Below, piece by piece: positions 46,494 through 58,834 of a stretch of DNA of 64,000 bases; positions within the stretch are counted from its first letter, which is position 1, and each line of letters begins with the position of its first letter. The notes under the pieces are model-generated. The model was not told the origin of the DNA, did no database searches, and was given only the letters and a program-made list of their open reading frames with translations. The position numbers and the translations under genes were made by a program. Source of the DNA: Apodemus sylvaticus (lineage: Eukaryota; Chordata; Mammalia; Rodentia; Muridae); assembly GCF_947179515.1 (NCBI RefSeq), contig NC_067473.1, positions 103,604,282 through 103,668,281 on the forward strand, read 5' to 3'.

Positions 46494-46521
<28 letters not shown>
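46493..46521 (+). repeat. (TG)n microsatellite, right of LTR
   Basis: Pure TG units directly after the LTR, probably the other half of the repeat at 46003. Confidence 0.95.
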
Positions 46522-46524
<3 letters not shown>

Positions 46525-46549
46525 ATAAAATAAAATTAGAAAAAATAGA

Positions 46550-46556
<7 letters not shown>

Positions 46557-46606
<50 letters not shown>
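46557..46606 (+). repeat. (TA)n microsatellite
   Basis: About 25 pure TA units. Confidence 0.97.
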
Positions 46607-46610
<4 letters not shown>

Positions 46611-47039
46611 GAAAAAAGAATTTAGGAATTCTCAGAAGTACTTCATTATTCATTGCAAATATATTTGATGACTTACAGGTCAAGAAAATGTATAATGTTT
46701 GGTTTTCCTTGTAGATATAGGTCTAGATCCATATGACATTTTTATGGTTCTAATAAAACTTATTAGGTAGAATAAAACACATACATTAAAATAAAAGTAA
46801 TATATTGAAACAACAATAATTAAATGGATGTGTGTGCTTAGTAAGTATCTCTCAACTTTTAAATTTTTGGAATCACATTGGCATCCCACTTCCTTCAGTA
46901 TGCTGATTTTCATTCAGCACTTGTTTTCTTTTCCCTTTAAAGTCTAGTTGTCTATGTGGGCTATGTTCTTTGAGTATGTGCAGGCCAGATGTTGAAGACT
47001 TGAGAGTTTTTCCAGATCATATTTTTCCAGATTTATTTC

Positions 47040-47232
47040 ATTTTATTTGTATGAATTTTTTGCCTGTGTGTATTTATGTGTGTCATGTGTATATTTGGTA
47101 TCCAGGGAGATCAGTATAGGACGTCAGAGCTTTGGAAACTGGATTTGTATATAGTTGTGAGCTACTATGTGGTTCCTGGTCCCCTGCAAGAGCAACCAGT
47201 GTTCTTAACTACTGAGCCGTCTCTGTAGCCCT
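47040..47232 (-). mobile_element. B3-like SINE
   Basis: GGTATCCAGGGAGATCAGTA, GTGAGCTACTATGTGGTTCC, CCTGCAAGAGCAACCAGTGT and CTGAGCCGTCTCTGTAGCC give the antisense order of a B3/B2-type SINE with tRNA-like head at right. Confidence 0.75.
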
Positions 47233-47819
47233 GTCTTATTTTTAAAATAGCATTTCTCACTAAAACTGGAGCTCAATTCTTTGGCTAGGAAGACTTCCCA
47301 GCAAATCTTATTGGAATGCCCTGTAAGATACAGCACTTACTGAGCCAAGCTTGCCTCATATGGCTGATGAAAAATGAATCTTTATTAGGCCAGGTTGGAG
47401 GGGTGTTAGCAGGACTGAGACTGAGATTGGTTTATCCAAGCAACAGACTTTTTATATCCTTATTAGAAGTGGAATATAATGGTGGCTGTTAAAATCAAAA
47501 CAGTGGTAATTTCTAAGAATCAATGATATTTTCAAGCTCTACATGGTACCCAAGATAAATGTCTAAGGCAAGTTGTACTATCAAGCTACCATATGCTTCA
47601 CTGACTTCTAGGAAAAAGAAAATCACAAGGCAACCTGAACGGTTCACTGCCTGAGAGAATGCCTCTATATCTCAAGAACTGAAAGGAACACAGTACCTTA
47701 GGAACAATGGACTCTACCCTGAAAAACCTACATATGCATCTTAAGGCAGCTAGACCAAGTTCAGTCTATGAATTTCTTCACCCCCTGATCCAGCATTGTG
47801 GTTAGAACACCTACTACTA

Positions 47820-47912
47820 AGCCTGGCTTTTTGTGAGGTCTTGAAATCTGATCTCAGTTCCTTATGCAGTACAGCAAGCAATTTACCCACTGAGCAATTT
47901 CTCAGCTCCAGG
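47820..47912 (-). mobile_element. SINE fragment (B4/B2-like head)
   Basis: GATCTCAGTTCCTTATGCAG, AGCAAGCAATTTACCCACTG and AGCAATTTCTCAGCTCC match the antisense of a tRNA-like SINE head. Confidence 0.5.
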
Positions 47913-49228
47913 CTTATGTTTTTAATTCAAAACAAGTCTGTGAAATCATGCATCACAGAATGGAAAGAATGAGATCCGAGGCTGGACCTCTGATCCAACA
48001 TGAGCTGGAAATTACCCTGATTATAGAAGCTATTGAATAACACTGTTATTTCTCCTGGGAAATAAAAATAACTCAGGGTACCTCTCTTAATTCTCTGTAG
48101 ACATAACACACTATGAAGTGTTGAGCTAAGAAAATGGATGAAAATCACGTGAAAAAACAAAATAAGGTAGAAAATGATAGGGATATAATTTGATTTTAAG
48201 TGTCCATGTCCCCAAACAGGAATTTTGTCATTTTCCACAATATGTGAATAAAAGGAAGTTCCAGGGTAACTGGACAAAAACGGATTATTAAAATGTTAGG
48301 ATGATTTTGTGAATATTGGAATTTAAGCTATGCCTAGCAGATCTGTCCATTTATTTAAATGCTTATTAAACACTGCAGTGATCACAGCTTTCTAAAATTT
48401 AACTGAAGCTAACTCAGCTAGCATGTACCAGCTCACAGTCAGTGTGTGTTCCTCTTATTGAAGTATTTTAAAAGCGATAATTTATGCAAATTAAGGAAAG
48501 TCATGTTTGTGCTCACAATAAAATCTGTTTAGTTAATTAAACAAATTGCCCTTTAAATAAATAGCTTCTTGGATTTTTTTTTTTTTTTTTTGGTTAGTTG
48601 TGTTTCAGTGGTTATTTTCTTTAGAGATATCCTCATATTGTTTTTACTAATATTTATTTGATTTCTTACTATTTCATGTATGCTATTCATTTTAATGATA
48701 CTTATCTCTTTCAAATAAACAAAATGAAACAATCAAAGTGCCTGGAGAAGGATCATTGTGTATAATTATTTTAGTGCCACAACAAGAAGAAAATCTCACA
48801 AAGTCCTGAAGACTATTGTGCCACTGCCAAGCTTCCGTGCAACTTGTTTATAATCAAAATAGTATTGTTAAAATATGCTCAAGAATTCAGTAAATTTTAA
48901 GGTCTTTTCTGTTTACCCAATAAAAATTAGTATGTTATGTATTACATAACAGAGACCAACATTTTCTGAGCAAATATATATTATGTTTTCTGAGGGAGAA
49001 AGACTTGGCTTCTGGGAGATTGCACATGCCATGTATATATAAAAACACTCGTTTTACATGAGATTATGAGGGGTTTCAATAACAAAATGAAATTTAAAAG
49101 GACACTGAGTTGGGAGAGAAATAAGGTGAGAGGTGAAAAGGGAAGTTGGAGGGAGGTAGCAGTGGATATATGCATAGATGTGATCAATATACATCATATG
49201 AATCCTGGAGACTTTCTGAGAATAAAAA
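47913..49228. other. AT-rich non-coding stretch, nothing recognised
   Basis: No gene or repeat recognised apart from a T run at 48577-48590. Confidence 0.4.
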
Positions 49229-49322
49229 TAACAGGGGGAGGAAAGTGGGCTTATGGGACTTGTGGGGAGTGGGGACACAGAAAAGGGGAAATCATTTGAA
49301 ATGTAAATAAAGAATACATCGA
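49229..49322 (+). mobile_element. Very short L1 3' end
   Basis: About 95 bp of L1 3' terminus (GGGGGAGGAAAGTGGGCTTA, GGGGAAATCATTTGAAATG, AATAAAGAATACATC). TAAAAATA lies on both sides (about 49222 and 49324), a possible 8-bp target-site duplication. Confidence 0.8.
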
Positions 49323-49760
49323 TTAAAAATAGTATTTGAATAGCTAATCTAAACAAAAATAAATACAATTCCCTTACAAATAAGTTTTTCATAATATCTA
49401 GGTATGAATTCTCAGTGTAGTACATACAGAAGATTTTATAGAGGGAAATGGATACTCATAGAGCCTTTAGGTTTTCATCTTAAATGCAGGAAATTAAACT
49501 CAATGTTTATGAATAACAAAAGAAAATTTCACTGTAGCAATATTTTACAACTTAGTTTTAAAGCTGAGAGCAGATTAATTGTAGAATTTATAATGCCTCT
49601 GCCGTTCAGAGGTACATGCATCAGTGGTTTGAAACATAAACATTTTGTGTGTGATTTAAATGCTGTTTATTCTATGATCTCTAATAAAGTCACGTAATTT
49701 TTAATATTCTAGAACAGGTTTCTTTAAGTAACCATTAGTAGGTAAACATTTAAAATTATC
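49323..49760. other. Non-coding stretch, nothing recognised
   Basis: No gene or repeat recognised; a 97-codon frame at 49404-49697 has no supporting feature. Confidence 0.4.
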
Positions 49761-49858
49761 ATGTGTATACATGTGTTTGTGTGTACTTGTGTACATGCAT
49801 GTCTGTGTTTGTGTGTATATGTGTGTATGTGTGTGTGTATTGGGTGTGTGTGTGTGTG
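49761..49858 (+). repeat. TG-rich degenerate microsatellite
   Basis: Interrupted TG/TA units ending in pure TG. Confidence 0.9.
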
Positions 49859-50009
49859 TTACCTTTTGTCTCTAATGGGCATTATGTGGAAGCCATAGAA
49901 CAATTTGTGTCAGTCATTTTTCGGTTTGATGAAATGTCTATTTATCTGCTAACATAGCTCACTGGCTCAAGTGATTGTATTTAAATACATTAAAATATCA
50001 ACATGCAAA

Positions 50010-50697
50010 ATAGGACAGGGGGAGTGAGTTCCCAGGAATGCAGAGTGCAGGAAGGACCACAACTGCTGCACAGAAGAACACACCCAGAACCGTCAGGACA
50101 CAGGAGTCAAGGGGCAGACTGGGACAGGAGTCTTCCTGTTTCTATCTGTAGCTGAAGCCAGTCCTCTGCCACAGGGCTCCATACCCAGGTGGCACAGAGA
50201 GATAGCTAGCATCCCAGAAGTACAGACAGGCCTGTGAATGCAGGTAGAACCACCCCTGCTCCTCAGAGGAACACACCCAGAATACTCAGGACACAGGAAC
50301 CTAGGGGCAGCCTGGCACAGAAGCCTTTTGATTTCCATCTGCATCTACAGCTGATTCTGAGCCACAGAGCTACATACATAAATACTGCCAGGAGAAAATG
50401 TGTCTCCCAGGAGTGCCAACACACCTGCAAGAACAGGTAAGACCACAACTTCTCTTCAAATTTCTGTCTTAAGAGGAACCCGCTCAGATCCATCAGGACA
50501 CAGAAACCAAGGATCAGCTTGAGACAGGATCCATCTGGTTTCTCTCTGCACCCCAGAGCTGACCCTGTACCACGGCTATCCATACCTAAATTCCTCCCAG
50601 AGAGATCTGGTCTCCCAGGAGTACTGATACACAGGCTTGCAGGAGGGACAAGCCACATTTAGAGACAGCAAGACCAGCTAACACCAGAGATAACTAG
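50010..50697 (+). promoter_or_regulatory. L1 5' UTR with ~190-bp tandem monomers
   Basis: A motif of the form CCCAGxAGT/G recurs at about 50030, 50213, 50403 and 50611, with matching neighbours (CACACCCAGAA and TCAGGACACAGGA in units 1 and 2; CATCAGGACACAGAAACC in unit 3). Spacing is 183-208 bp. Tandem monomers are the internal promoters of many murine L1 lineages. These are unrelated in sequence to the ~305-bp monomers of the younger copies at 52997 and 61862. Confidence 0.75.
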
Positions 50698-51848
50698 GTG
50701 GCAAAAGGCAAGTTCAAGAACATAGGCAACAGAAACCAAGGCTACTTGGCATCTTCAGAGCCCAATTATACCACAACAAGCCCTGGTTACCCCCCCCCCC
50801 CACACACACACCAGAAAAGCAAGACTCTGATTTAAAAACCACATCTCATGATGATGATAGAGGACATTATGAAGAACATAAATAATCCTCTTAAAGTAAT
50901 ACAAGAGAATACAGGTAAACAAGTAGAAGATATTAAAGGGGAAACACAAAAAAATCCATAAAAGAATTACAGGAAAACACAACCAAACAGGTGAAAAAAC
51001 TGAACAAAACCACCCAGGATCTAAAAATGGAAATATAAATGATAAAGAAAGCACAATGGAAGACAACTCTGGAGATAGAAAACCTAGGAAAGAGATCAGG
51101 CATCACAGATGTAAGCATCACCAGCAGAATACAAGAGTTAGAAGAGAAAATCTCAGGTTCAGAAGATACCATAGAAAACATTGACACAACAGTCAGACAA
51201 AATGCAAAATGCAAAAAGCTCCTATCCCAAAACATCTAGGAAATCCAGTACACAATGAGAAGATGAAACCTAAGGATACTAGGTATAGAAGAAAGTGAAG
51301 AATCCCAACCTTAAGGGCCAATAAATATCTTCAACAAAATTATAGAAGAAAACTTCCCTAAGCTAAAAAAAGAGATGCCAATGAATATACAAGAAGCCTT
51401 CAGAACTCCAAATAGATTGGACCAGAAAAGAAATCCCTCTGGTCACATAATCATCAAAACACCAGTTTTACTAAACAAAGAAAGAATATTAAAAGTAATA
51501 AGTGAAAAAGGTCAAGCAACATATAAAGGCAGGCCTATCAGAATTATACCAGACTTCTCACCAGAGACTATGAAAGCTAGAAGATCCTGGGCAGACCTCA
51601 TACAGACAATAAGAGAACACAAATGCCAGCCCAGACTACTATACGAAACAAAACTCTTAATTACCATAGATGGAGAAACAAAGATATTCAATGTCAAAAC
51701 CAAATTTACACAGAATATTTCCACAAATCCAGCCTTACAAAGGATAATAGATGGAAAATGCCAACACATGGAGAAACTACACCCCAGAGAAAACAAGAAA
51801 GTAATCTTCTTTCAACAAACCCAAAGGGAGATAACCACACAAACATAA
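50698..51848 (+). pseudogene. L1 ORF1, degenerate
   Basis: The start codon is GTG where other copies have ATG (50698). Frame changes follow. Two good stretches remain: 51039-51239 (coiled-coil end, TLEIENLGKRSGITDVSITS) and 51375-51848 (RRM and C-terminal domain, PMNIQEAFRTPNRLDQ and PDFSPETMKARRSWADL). A C run followed by CA units (about 50791-50810) interrupts the N-terminal part. Confidence 0.88.
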
Positions 51849-51862
51849 AAACAACATCAAAA

Positions 51863-52484
51863 ATAACAGGAAGTCACGATTACTATTCCTTAATATCTAT
51901 TAACCTCAATGAACTCAATTCCCCAATAAAAAGACATAGACTAACAGACTGGATAGTAAATAGGACCTAGCATTTTGCTGCATACAGGAAATGCACCTCA
52001 GTGTCCAAAGAAAAACTACTTCAGAGTAAAAGGCTGGAAAAAATTTTCCAGGCAAATGATCCCAAGAAAAAAGCTGCAGTGGCTATTCTAACATCAGATA
52101 AAATTCACTTTCAACCAAAAGTCATCCAAAAAGATAAGGAAGGACACTTCATACTCATCAAAGAAAGATCTACCAAGAAGAACTCTCAATTCTGAACATC
52201 TATACTTCAAATGCAAAGGCACCCACATTTATAAAAGAAACTTTACTAAAGCTCAAAGCACACATTGCACCTCATACAATAATAGTGGGTGCTTCAACAC
52301 CCTACTCTCATCACTGGACCGATCAGGGAAACACAAAATAGAGACATAGTGAAACTAACAGAAGTTATGGACCAAATGGATTTAACAGATATCTATACAA
52401 CATTTCATCCTAAATCAAAAGAATATAACTTCTTTTTAGCACCTCATGGTAAACTAACCATATAATAGGTCATAAAACAGACAT
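51863..52484 (+). pseudogene. L1 ORF2 endonuclease region, degenerate and truncated
   Basis: The expected start ATG is ATA (51863). Endonuclease sequence is recognisable (LISINLNELNSPIKRHR; ILTSDKIHFQPKVIQKDKE in the frame 52001-52195). Several frameshifts and stops. Sequence ends within the endonuclease domain at the junction with the next L1. Confidence 0.85.
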
Positions 52485-52903
52485 GGGGTGCAGCCAGGAA
52501 ATCAGGGAACTCCAGGGTGTAAGATCACCTGGGACATGGGTCACCAGGGCCCCACCTGCACCCAGGAGCGGGGCAGCACCACAGCACCCTGTGCCAGGGG
52601 AGAGCCAGTTACCCAGGGTTTCTGAGACAGGCTTGTAGGCACATAGGACAGACAAGCACCAGCCAGAGATAGCAAGACCAACTAACACCAGAGATAACCA
52701 GATGGCAGAAGGCAAATGCAGGAACATTACTAACAGGAATCGAAACAACATGGCACCATCCAAACCCAATTCTCCCACAGCAGCAAGTCCTGGATACACC
52801 AACACACCAGAAAAGCAAGATTTGGATTTAAAATCACAGCTCATGATGCTGACAGAGGGCTTCAAGAAGGACATAAAAAACTCCCTTAAAGAAATACAGG
52901 AGA
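52485..52903 (+). mobile_element. Second older L1: 5' UTR end and ORF1 start (host of the stack)
   Basis: 52485-52701 is a GC-rich 5' UTR part (GGGGTGCAGCCAGGAAATCA, ACCAGAGATAACCAG). ORF1 opens with ATG at 52702 (MAEGKCRNITNRN, EKQDLDLKSQLMM, FKKDIKNSLKEIQE) and is broken at 52903. ORF1 continues in the same lineage at about 59641, so the element hosts everything between. The tandem coiled-coil units of the young copies are not seen in what remains. Confidence 0.8.
52888..52903 (+). repeat. Target-site duplication, copy 1 of 3
   Basis: AAAGAAATACAGGAGA, part of host ORF1. The left edge gives a bottom-strand CTTT/AA, a typical L1 endonuclease site. Repeated at 52981-52996 and 58835-58850. 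Confidence 0.95.
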
Positions 52904-52980
52904 CTTTCGGGGAGTGGGGGGCTAGAAAAGGGGAAATGATTTGAAATGTAAATAAAAAATTATATCGAATAAAAAAAAAA
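52904..52980 (+). mobile_element. 77-bp L1 3' end between duplications 1 and 2
   Basis: CTTTCGGGGAGTGGGG, AATGATTTGAAATGTAAAT, a short AT stretch and an A tail. It is nearly the same as the 3' terminus of the full-length element that follows (58759-58834), so both belong to the same subfamily. Confidence 0.93.
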
Positions 52981-52996
52981 AAAGAAATACAGGAGA
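52981..52996 (+). repeat. Target-site duplication, copy 2 of 3
   Basis: AAAGAAATACAGGAGA, between the tail of the 77-bp fragment and the 5' end of the near full-length L1. Confidence 0.95.
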
Positions 52997-53512
52997 TGAA
53001 GTCTGTGTGCTCCGGTGAATCCAGCGGGCCCCAGCGGGAGCCTTCAGGTGCCTGCTTTGGGATCTGAACGGCCTGGGCCACAGAGCTCGGTCTCTAGGAA
53101 GTGCGGGAGACCCGGTGTCCACCCAGAGGCAGTCTGGGAGCTTGCAGCATGGCTTGCTCCTGTGGCACAGAGCTTGGGTTCCAGTCCTGAGGCCTCTGGC
53201 GGGAGCACTCAGATCTCTCCAGCTTCCGGATCCAGATCAGCCTGGGTGGAAACACCACATCTCCAGGCCCTGCAAGAGGCAAGAGGGGCTTCCGGGCGGC
53301 CAGCAGAGAGAAGTCGGTGTGCTCCTGTGAATCCAGCGGGCCCCAGCGGGAGCCTTCGGGTGCCTGCTTTGGGATCTGAACAGCCTGCGCAGCAGCACCC
53401 TGTCTACAAGCAGTGCAGGAGGTAAGCTGTGCACCAGAGGCCACCTGGGAAGGGGCAGCTTGCACTGGTGAGTCCAGCATTGACAAGAACAACTAACACC
53501 AGTGAGAACTAG
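52997..53512 (+). promoter_or_regulatory. L1 5' UTR with ~312-bp monomer repeat
   Basis: GAAGTCTGTGTGCTCC at 52998 and GAAGTCGGTGTGCTCC at 53310 begin matching units (CCAGCGGGCCCCAGCGGGAG in both), a period of 312 bp, with about 1.5 units present. Then a short tether (GAGTCCAGCATTGACAAGA) leads to ORF1. Confidence 0.85.
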
Positions 53513-54701
53513 ATGGCAAAAGGCAAACGCAGGAATATCACTAGCAGAAATCAAGGCAATATGGCAACATCTGAACCCAATTCTCCTTTACCAGCATGTC
53601 CTGGATACCCCATCACACCAGTAAAACAAGATTTGGATTTAAAATCACTGGTCATGATGCTGATACAGGAACACATGAAGGACATACTTAATGAAATTCA
53701 GGAGAAAATGGATCAAAAGTTAGAAGCCCTTGCAAGGGAAACACAAAAATCATTGAAAGAAATCCAGGAGAATACAAAAGCCAATAATGAGGAAACGCAA
53801 AAAACACTTAAAGAAACACAGGAGAACTTTGGTCAACAGGCTGAGGTCATGAAAAAGGAAACACAAAAATCTCTTAAAGAATTATAGGAAAGCACAAACA
53901 AGCAAGTGAAGGAGCTAAGCAAAACCATCCAGGATCTAAAATCAGAAGTAGAAACAACTAAGAAAACACAAAGGGAGACAACTTTGGAGATAGAAAGACT
54001 TGGGAAGAAATCAGGGGACAGAGATGCAAATATCAACAACAGAATACAAGAGATAGAAGAAAGAATCTCAGATGCAGAAGATTCCATAGAAACCATGGAC
54101 TCAACAGTTAAAGAAAATGCAAAATGCAAAAAGCTTGTAACCCAAAATATCCAGGAAATCCAGGACACAATGAAAAGACCAAACCTAAGGATTTTAGGTA
54201 TAGATGAGAGTAAAGATTTACAACTTAAAGGGCCAGCAAATATCTTCAATAAAATTATGGAAGAAAACTTCCCTAACCTAAAGAGAGAGATGCCCATGAA
54301 TATACAAGAAGCCTACAGAACTCCAAACAGACTGGACCAGAACAGAAATAATTCTGGTCACATAATAATCAAAACCCCAAATGTACTAAACAAAGAAAGA
54401 ATATTAAAGGCAGTAAGAGAAAAAGGCCAAGTAACATATAAAGGAAGACCTATCAGAATCACAGCAGACTTTTCACCTGAGAATGTGAAGGCTAGAAGGT
54501 CCTGGGCAGATCTCATGCAGACTCAAATGCCAGCAAAAACTACTATATCCAGCAAAACTCTCAATCACCGCAGATGGAGAAACTAAGATATTCCATGACA
54601 AAACCAAGTTTACCCAATATCTATCCACAAACCCAGCCCTACAAAGGATAATAGGAGGAAAACACCAATACAAGGAGGGAAACTTCGGCAAGGCAAGATA
54701 G
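53513..54701 (+). pseudogene. L1 ORF1 with one nonsense codon and a small deletion
   Basis: The frame starts MAKGKRRNITSRNQG and has the coiled coil, RRM and C-terminal domain. Codon 125 is TAG (53885-53887) where the intact copy has CAG. The frame resumes without shift (53906-54586), showing a point mutation only. Near 54525 about 11 bp are missing (QTQMPAKTT instead of the QTLREHKCQ region), shifting the frame in the C-terminal domain. Only one QQAEVMK unit is present in the coiled coil. Confidence 0.93.
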
Positions 54702-54761
54702 TAACCTATCATTAAACCCAAAAGAAGTTAACCAATCAAATTTAAAAAATAACATCAAAAA

Positions 54762-57700
54762 TGACAGGAAGTAACAATCACTATTCCTTAATATCTCTTA
54801 ACATCAATGGACTTGATGCCCCAATAAAAAGACATAGACTAACTGATTGGATACATAAATAGGACCCTACATTTTGCTGGTTACAGGAAACACACCTCAG
54901 GGTCAAAGACAAACACTACCTTAGAGTAAAAGGCTGGAAGACAATTTTACAAGCAAATGGTCTCAGGAAACAAGCTGGAGTATCCATTTTAATATCAGAT
55001 AAAATTGACTTTCAACCCAAAGTCATCAAAAGAGACTCTGAGGGACACTTGCTGGTCAAAGGAAAAATACAACAAGATCTCTCAATCCTGAACATCATCA
55101 TCCTTGCTCCAAATGCAAGGGCATCCTCTTTCGTAAAAGAAACATTATTAAAGCTCAAAGCACACATTGCACCTAACACAATAATTGTGGGTGACTTCAA
55201 CACTGCACTTTCCTCAATGGACCGATCAGGAAAACAGAAACTAAACAGGGACACAATGAAACTAATTGAAGCTTTGGACCAATTAGATTTAACAGATATA
55301 TATAGAACATTCTATCCTAAAACAAAAGAATATACCTTTTTCTCAGCACCTCATGGTACCTTCTCCAAAATCAACCATATAATTGGTCACAAGACAGACA
55401 TCAACAAATATAAGAAGATAGAACTAATCCCATGCCTCCTATCAGATCACTATGGAGTAAAAGTGGTCTTCAATAGCACCAAAAACAACAGAAAACCCAC
55501 ATACACGTTGAAACTGAACAATGTTACTCAATGATACCTTGGTCAAGGAAGAAATAAAGAAAGAAATTAAAGACTTTTTAGAATACAATGAAAATGAAGA
55601 CACAACATACCCAAATCTATGGGACACAATGAAAGCAGTGCTAAGAGGAAAACTCATAGCCCTGAGTGCCTCCAAAAAGAAAGTGGAGAGAGCATACATT
55701 ACCAGCTTAATGACACACCTGAAAGCCCTGGAACAAAAAGAAACTATTTCACCCAGGAGGAGTAGAAGGCAGGAAATCATCAAACTCAGGGCCGAAATCA
55801 ATCAAGTAGAAACAAAGAGAACCATACAAAGAATCAACAAAACCAGGAGCTGGTTTTTGAGAAAATCAACAAGATAGATAAATCCTTAGCCAGACTGACT
55901 GAAGGGCACAGAGAAAGTATCCAAATTAACAAAATTAGAAATGAAAAGGGAGATATAACAACGGAAACTGAGGAAATCCAAAAAATCTTCAGATCCTACT
56001 GCAAGAGCCTGTACTCAACACAACTGGAGAATCTGGAGGAAATGGACAATTTCCTTGAGAGATACCAAATACCAAAATTAAATCAGGACCAAATAGATCA
56101 TCTAAACAGTCCCATAATGCTTAAAGAAATAGAAGGAGTCATAGAAAGTCTTCCAACCAAAAAAAGCACAGGACCAGATGGTTTCAGTGCAGAATTCTAT
56201 CAGACCTTCAAAGAAGAGTTAACACCAATACTCTTCAAACTATTCCACAAAATAGAAACAGAAGGAACACTACCCAATTCCTTCTACGAAGCCACAATTA
56301 CGCTGATACCAAAACCACACAAAGATCCAATGAAGAAAGAGAACTTAAGATCAATTTCCCTTATGAACATCGATGCAAAAATACTCAATAAAATTCTTGC
56401 CAACCGAATCCAAGAACACATCAAAACGATCATCCACCATGATCAAGTAGGCTTTATCCCGGGAATGCAGGGTTGGTTCAATATACAGAAATCCATCAAT
56501 GCAATCCACTACATAAACAAACTCAAAGAAAAAAACCACATGGTCATTTCATTGGATGCTGAAAAAGCATTTGACAAAATTCAGCATCCTTTCATGCTTA
56601 AAGTCTTGGAATGAACAGGAATTCAAGGCCCATACCTAAACATAGTAAAAGCAATATACAGCAAACCGGGTGCCAGCCTCAAACTAAATGGATAGAAACT
56701 TGAAGCAATCCCACTAAAATCAGGGACTAGACAGGGCTGCCCCCTTTCTCCTTATCTTTTCAATATTGTACTTGAGGTACTGGCTCGGGCAATTCGACCA
56801 CATAAGGAGGTCAAAGGGATACAAACTGGAAAGGAAGAAGTCAAACTATCATTATTTGCAGATGACATGATCGTCTACCTAAGTGACCCAAAAAAATCCA
56901 CTAGAGAACTCCTACAGCTGATAGACAACTTCAGCAAAGTGGCTGGTTATAAAATCAACTCAAGCAAATCAGTGGCCTTCCTATACTCAAAGGATAAGCA
57001 GGCTGAGAAAGAAATTAGGGAAATGACCCCCTTTACAATAGCCACAAACCATATAAAGTATCTTGGGGTGACTCTTACCAAACATGTGAAAGATCTATAT
57101 GACAAGAACTTTAAGACTCTGAAGAAGGAAATGGAAGAAGACCTCAAAAAATGGGAAAACCTCCCATGCTCATGGATTGGCAGAATCATTATAGTTAAAA
57201 TGGCCATTTTTCCAAAAGCAATATACAGATTCAATGCAATACCCATCAAAATCCCAACTCAATTCTTCACAGAGTTAGAAAGAGCAATTCTCAAATTCAT
57301 CTGGAATAACAAAAAACCCAGGATAGCTAAATCTATTCTCAGCAACAAAAGAAATCTGGGGGAATCAGTATCCCTGACCTCAAGCAATACTACAGAGCAA
57401 TAGTGTTAAAAACTGCATGGTATTGGTAGAGTGACAGGCAGGAGGATCAATGGAACAGGATTGAAGATCCAGAAATAAACCCACACACCTATAGCCACTT
57501 GATCCTCGACAAAGAGGCTGAAAACATCCAATGGAAAAAAAGATAGCCTTTTCAAAAAATGGTGCTGGTTCAACTGGAGGTCAGCATACAGAAGAATTCG
57601 AATTGATCCATCCTTGTCTCCTTGTACTAAGCTCAAATCCAAATGGATCAAGGAACTCCACATAAAGCCAGACACTCTGAAGCAAATAGAAAAGAAACGA

Positions 57701-58582
57701 GGGAAAAACCTTGAGGACATTGGTACAGGGAGAAAGTTTCGGAACAGAACACTAATAGCGTATGCTCTAAGATCAAGAATTGACAAATGGGACCTCATAA
57801 AATTACAAAGTTTCTGTAAGGCAAAGGACACCATCAAGAGGACAAATCGGCAACCAACAAATTGGGAAAAGATCTTCACCAATCCTACATCAGATAGAGG
57901 GCTAATATCCAATATATATAAAGAACTCAAGAAGTTAGACTCCAGAAAACCGAACAACCCTATTAAAAAATGGGGTACAGAGTTAAACAAAGAATTCTCA
58001 CCTGAAGAATTTCGGATGGTGGAGAAACATCTTAAAAAATGTTCAACTTCATTAGTCATTAGGGAAATGCAAATCAAAACAACCCTGAGATTTCACCTTA
58101 CACCAGTCAGAATGGCTAAGATTAAAAATTCAGGAGACAACAGGTGTTGGAGAGGGTGTGGAGAAAGAGGAACACTCTTCCACTGCTTGTGGGGTTGCAA
58201 ATTGGTACAACCACTCTGGAAATCAGTCTGGCGGTTCCTCCGAAAACTGGACACCTCACTTCCAGAAGATCCTGCTATACCACTCCTGGGCATATACCCA
58301 GAGGATTCCCCACCATGTAATAAGGATACATGCTCTACTATGTTCATGGCAGCCCTATTTATAATTGCCCGATGCTGGAAAGAACCCAGGTATCCCTCAA
58401 CAGAAGAGGGGATGCAAAAAATGTGGTATATCTACACAGTGGAGTACTATTCAGCCATTAGAAACAATGAATTCATGAAATTCCTAGGCAAATGAATGGA
58501 GCAAGAGAACATCATATTAAGTGAGTTAACCCAGACTCAAAAGGTGAATCATGGTATGCACTCACTAATAAGTGGATATTAA
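54762..58582 (+). pseudogene. L1 ORF2 (endonuclease-RT), several disabling mutations
   Basis: From the start MTGSNNHYSLISLNINGLD the frame meets TAG at about 54859 (IHK-stop-DPTFCW; CAG in the other copies). Endonuclease motifs follow (LQETHL, GDFNTALSS, LLSDHYGV). A frameshift near 55510 and another near 55853 precede the RT domain (STGPDGFSAEFYQ, SLMNIDAKILNKI). A TGA at 56612 ends PFMLKVLE. The catalytic box FADD lies at 56855-56866. A frameshift lies near 57360. The C-terminal cysteine-rich motif (CWRGCGERGTLFHCLWGC) is intact, and TGG to TGA stops the frame at 58493. The normal end ISGY-stop is at 58582. Confidence 0.93.
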
Positions 58583-58834
58583 CCTAGAAAACTGGAATAC
58601 CCAAAACATAATCCACACATCAAATGAGGTACAAGAAGAAAGGAGGAGTGGACCCTTGTTCTGGAAAGACTCAGTGAAACAGTATTCGGCAAAACCAGAA
58701 CGGAGAAGTGGGAAGGGGTGGGTGTGAGGACAGGGGGAGAGAAGTGGGCTTAAGGGACTTTCGGGGAGTGGGGGGCTAGAAAACGGGAAATCATTTGAAG
58801 TGTAAATAAAAAATTATATCAAAACAAAACAAAA
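58583..58834 (+). other. L1 3' UTR and A-rich tail
   Basis: Purine-rich 3' UTR with a G-rich tract (CGGGGAGTGGGGGGCTAG) and the terminal AATCATTTGAAGTGTAAAT, followed by AAAAC units. Confidence 0.9.

Larger units (their letters stand above)
50010..52484 (+). mobile_element. Older L1 with tandem promoter monomers (5' UTR, ORF1, part of ORF2)
   Basis: A plus-strand L1 with 5' UTR (50010-50697), degenerate ORF1 (50698-51848) and the ORF2 endonuclease region (51863-52484). It stops abruptly at CAGACATGGGG, where a second L1 5' UTR begins. Divergence from the young copies, loss of both start codons and frameshifts show it is old. Confidence 0.85.
52997..58834 (+). mobile_element. Near full-length young L1 (5.8 kb), non-functional
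   Basis: Complete order: 5' UTR (52997-53512), ORF1 (53513-54701), spacer, ORF2 (54762-58582), 3' UTR (58583-58810) and A-rich tail. It is bounded by 16-bp duplications on both sides. Each ORF carries only a few disabling changes, so it is young but defective. The 5' end starts inside a promoter monomer. Confidence 0.95.

Noticed and set aside
50093..50658. A 131-residue and an 83-residue frame on the minus strand
   Set aside because: Antisense of the tandem L1 promoter monomers.
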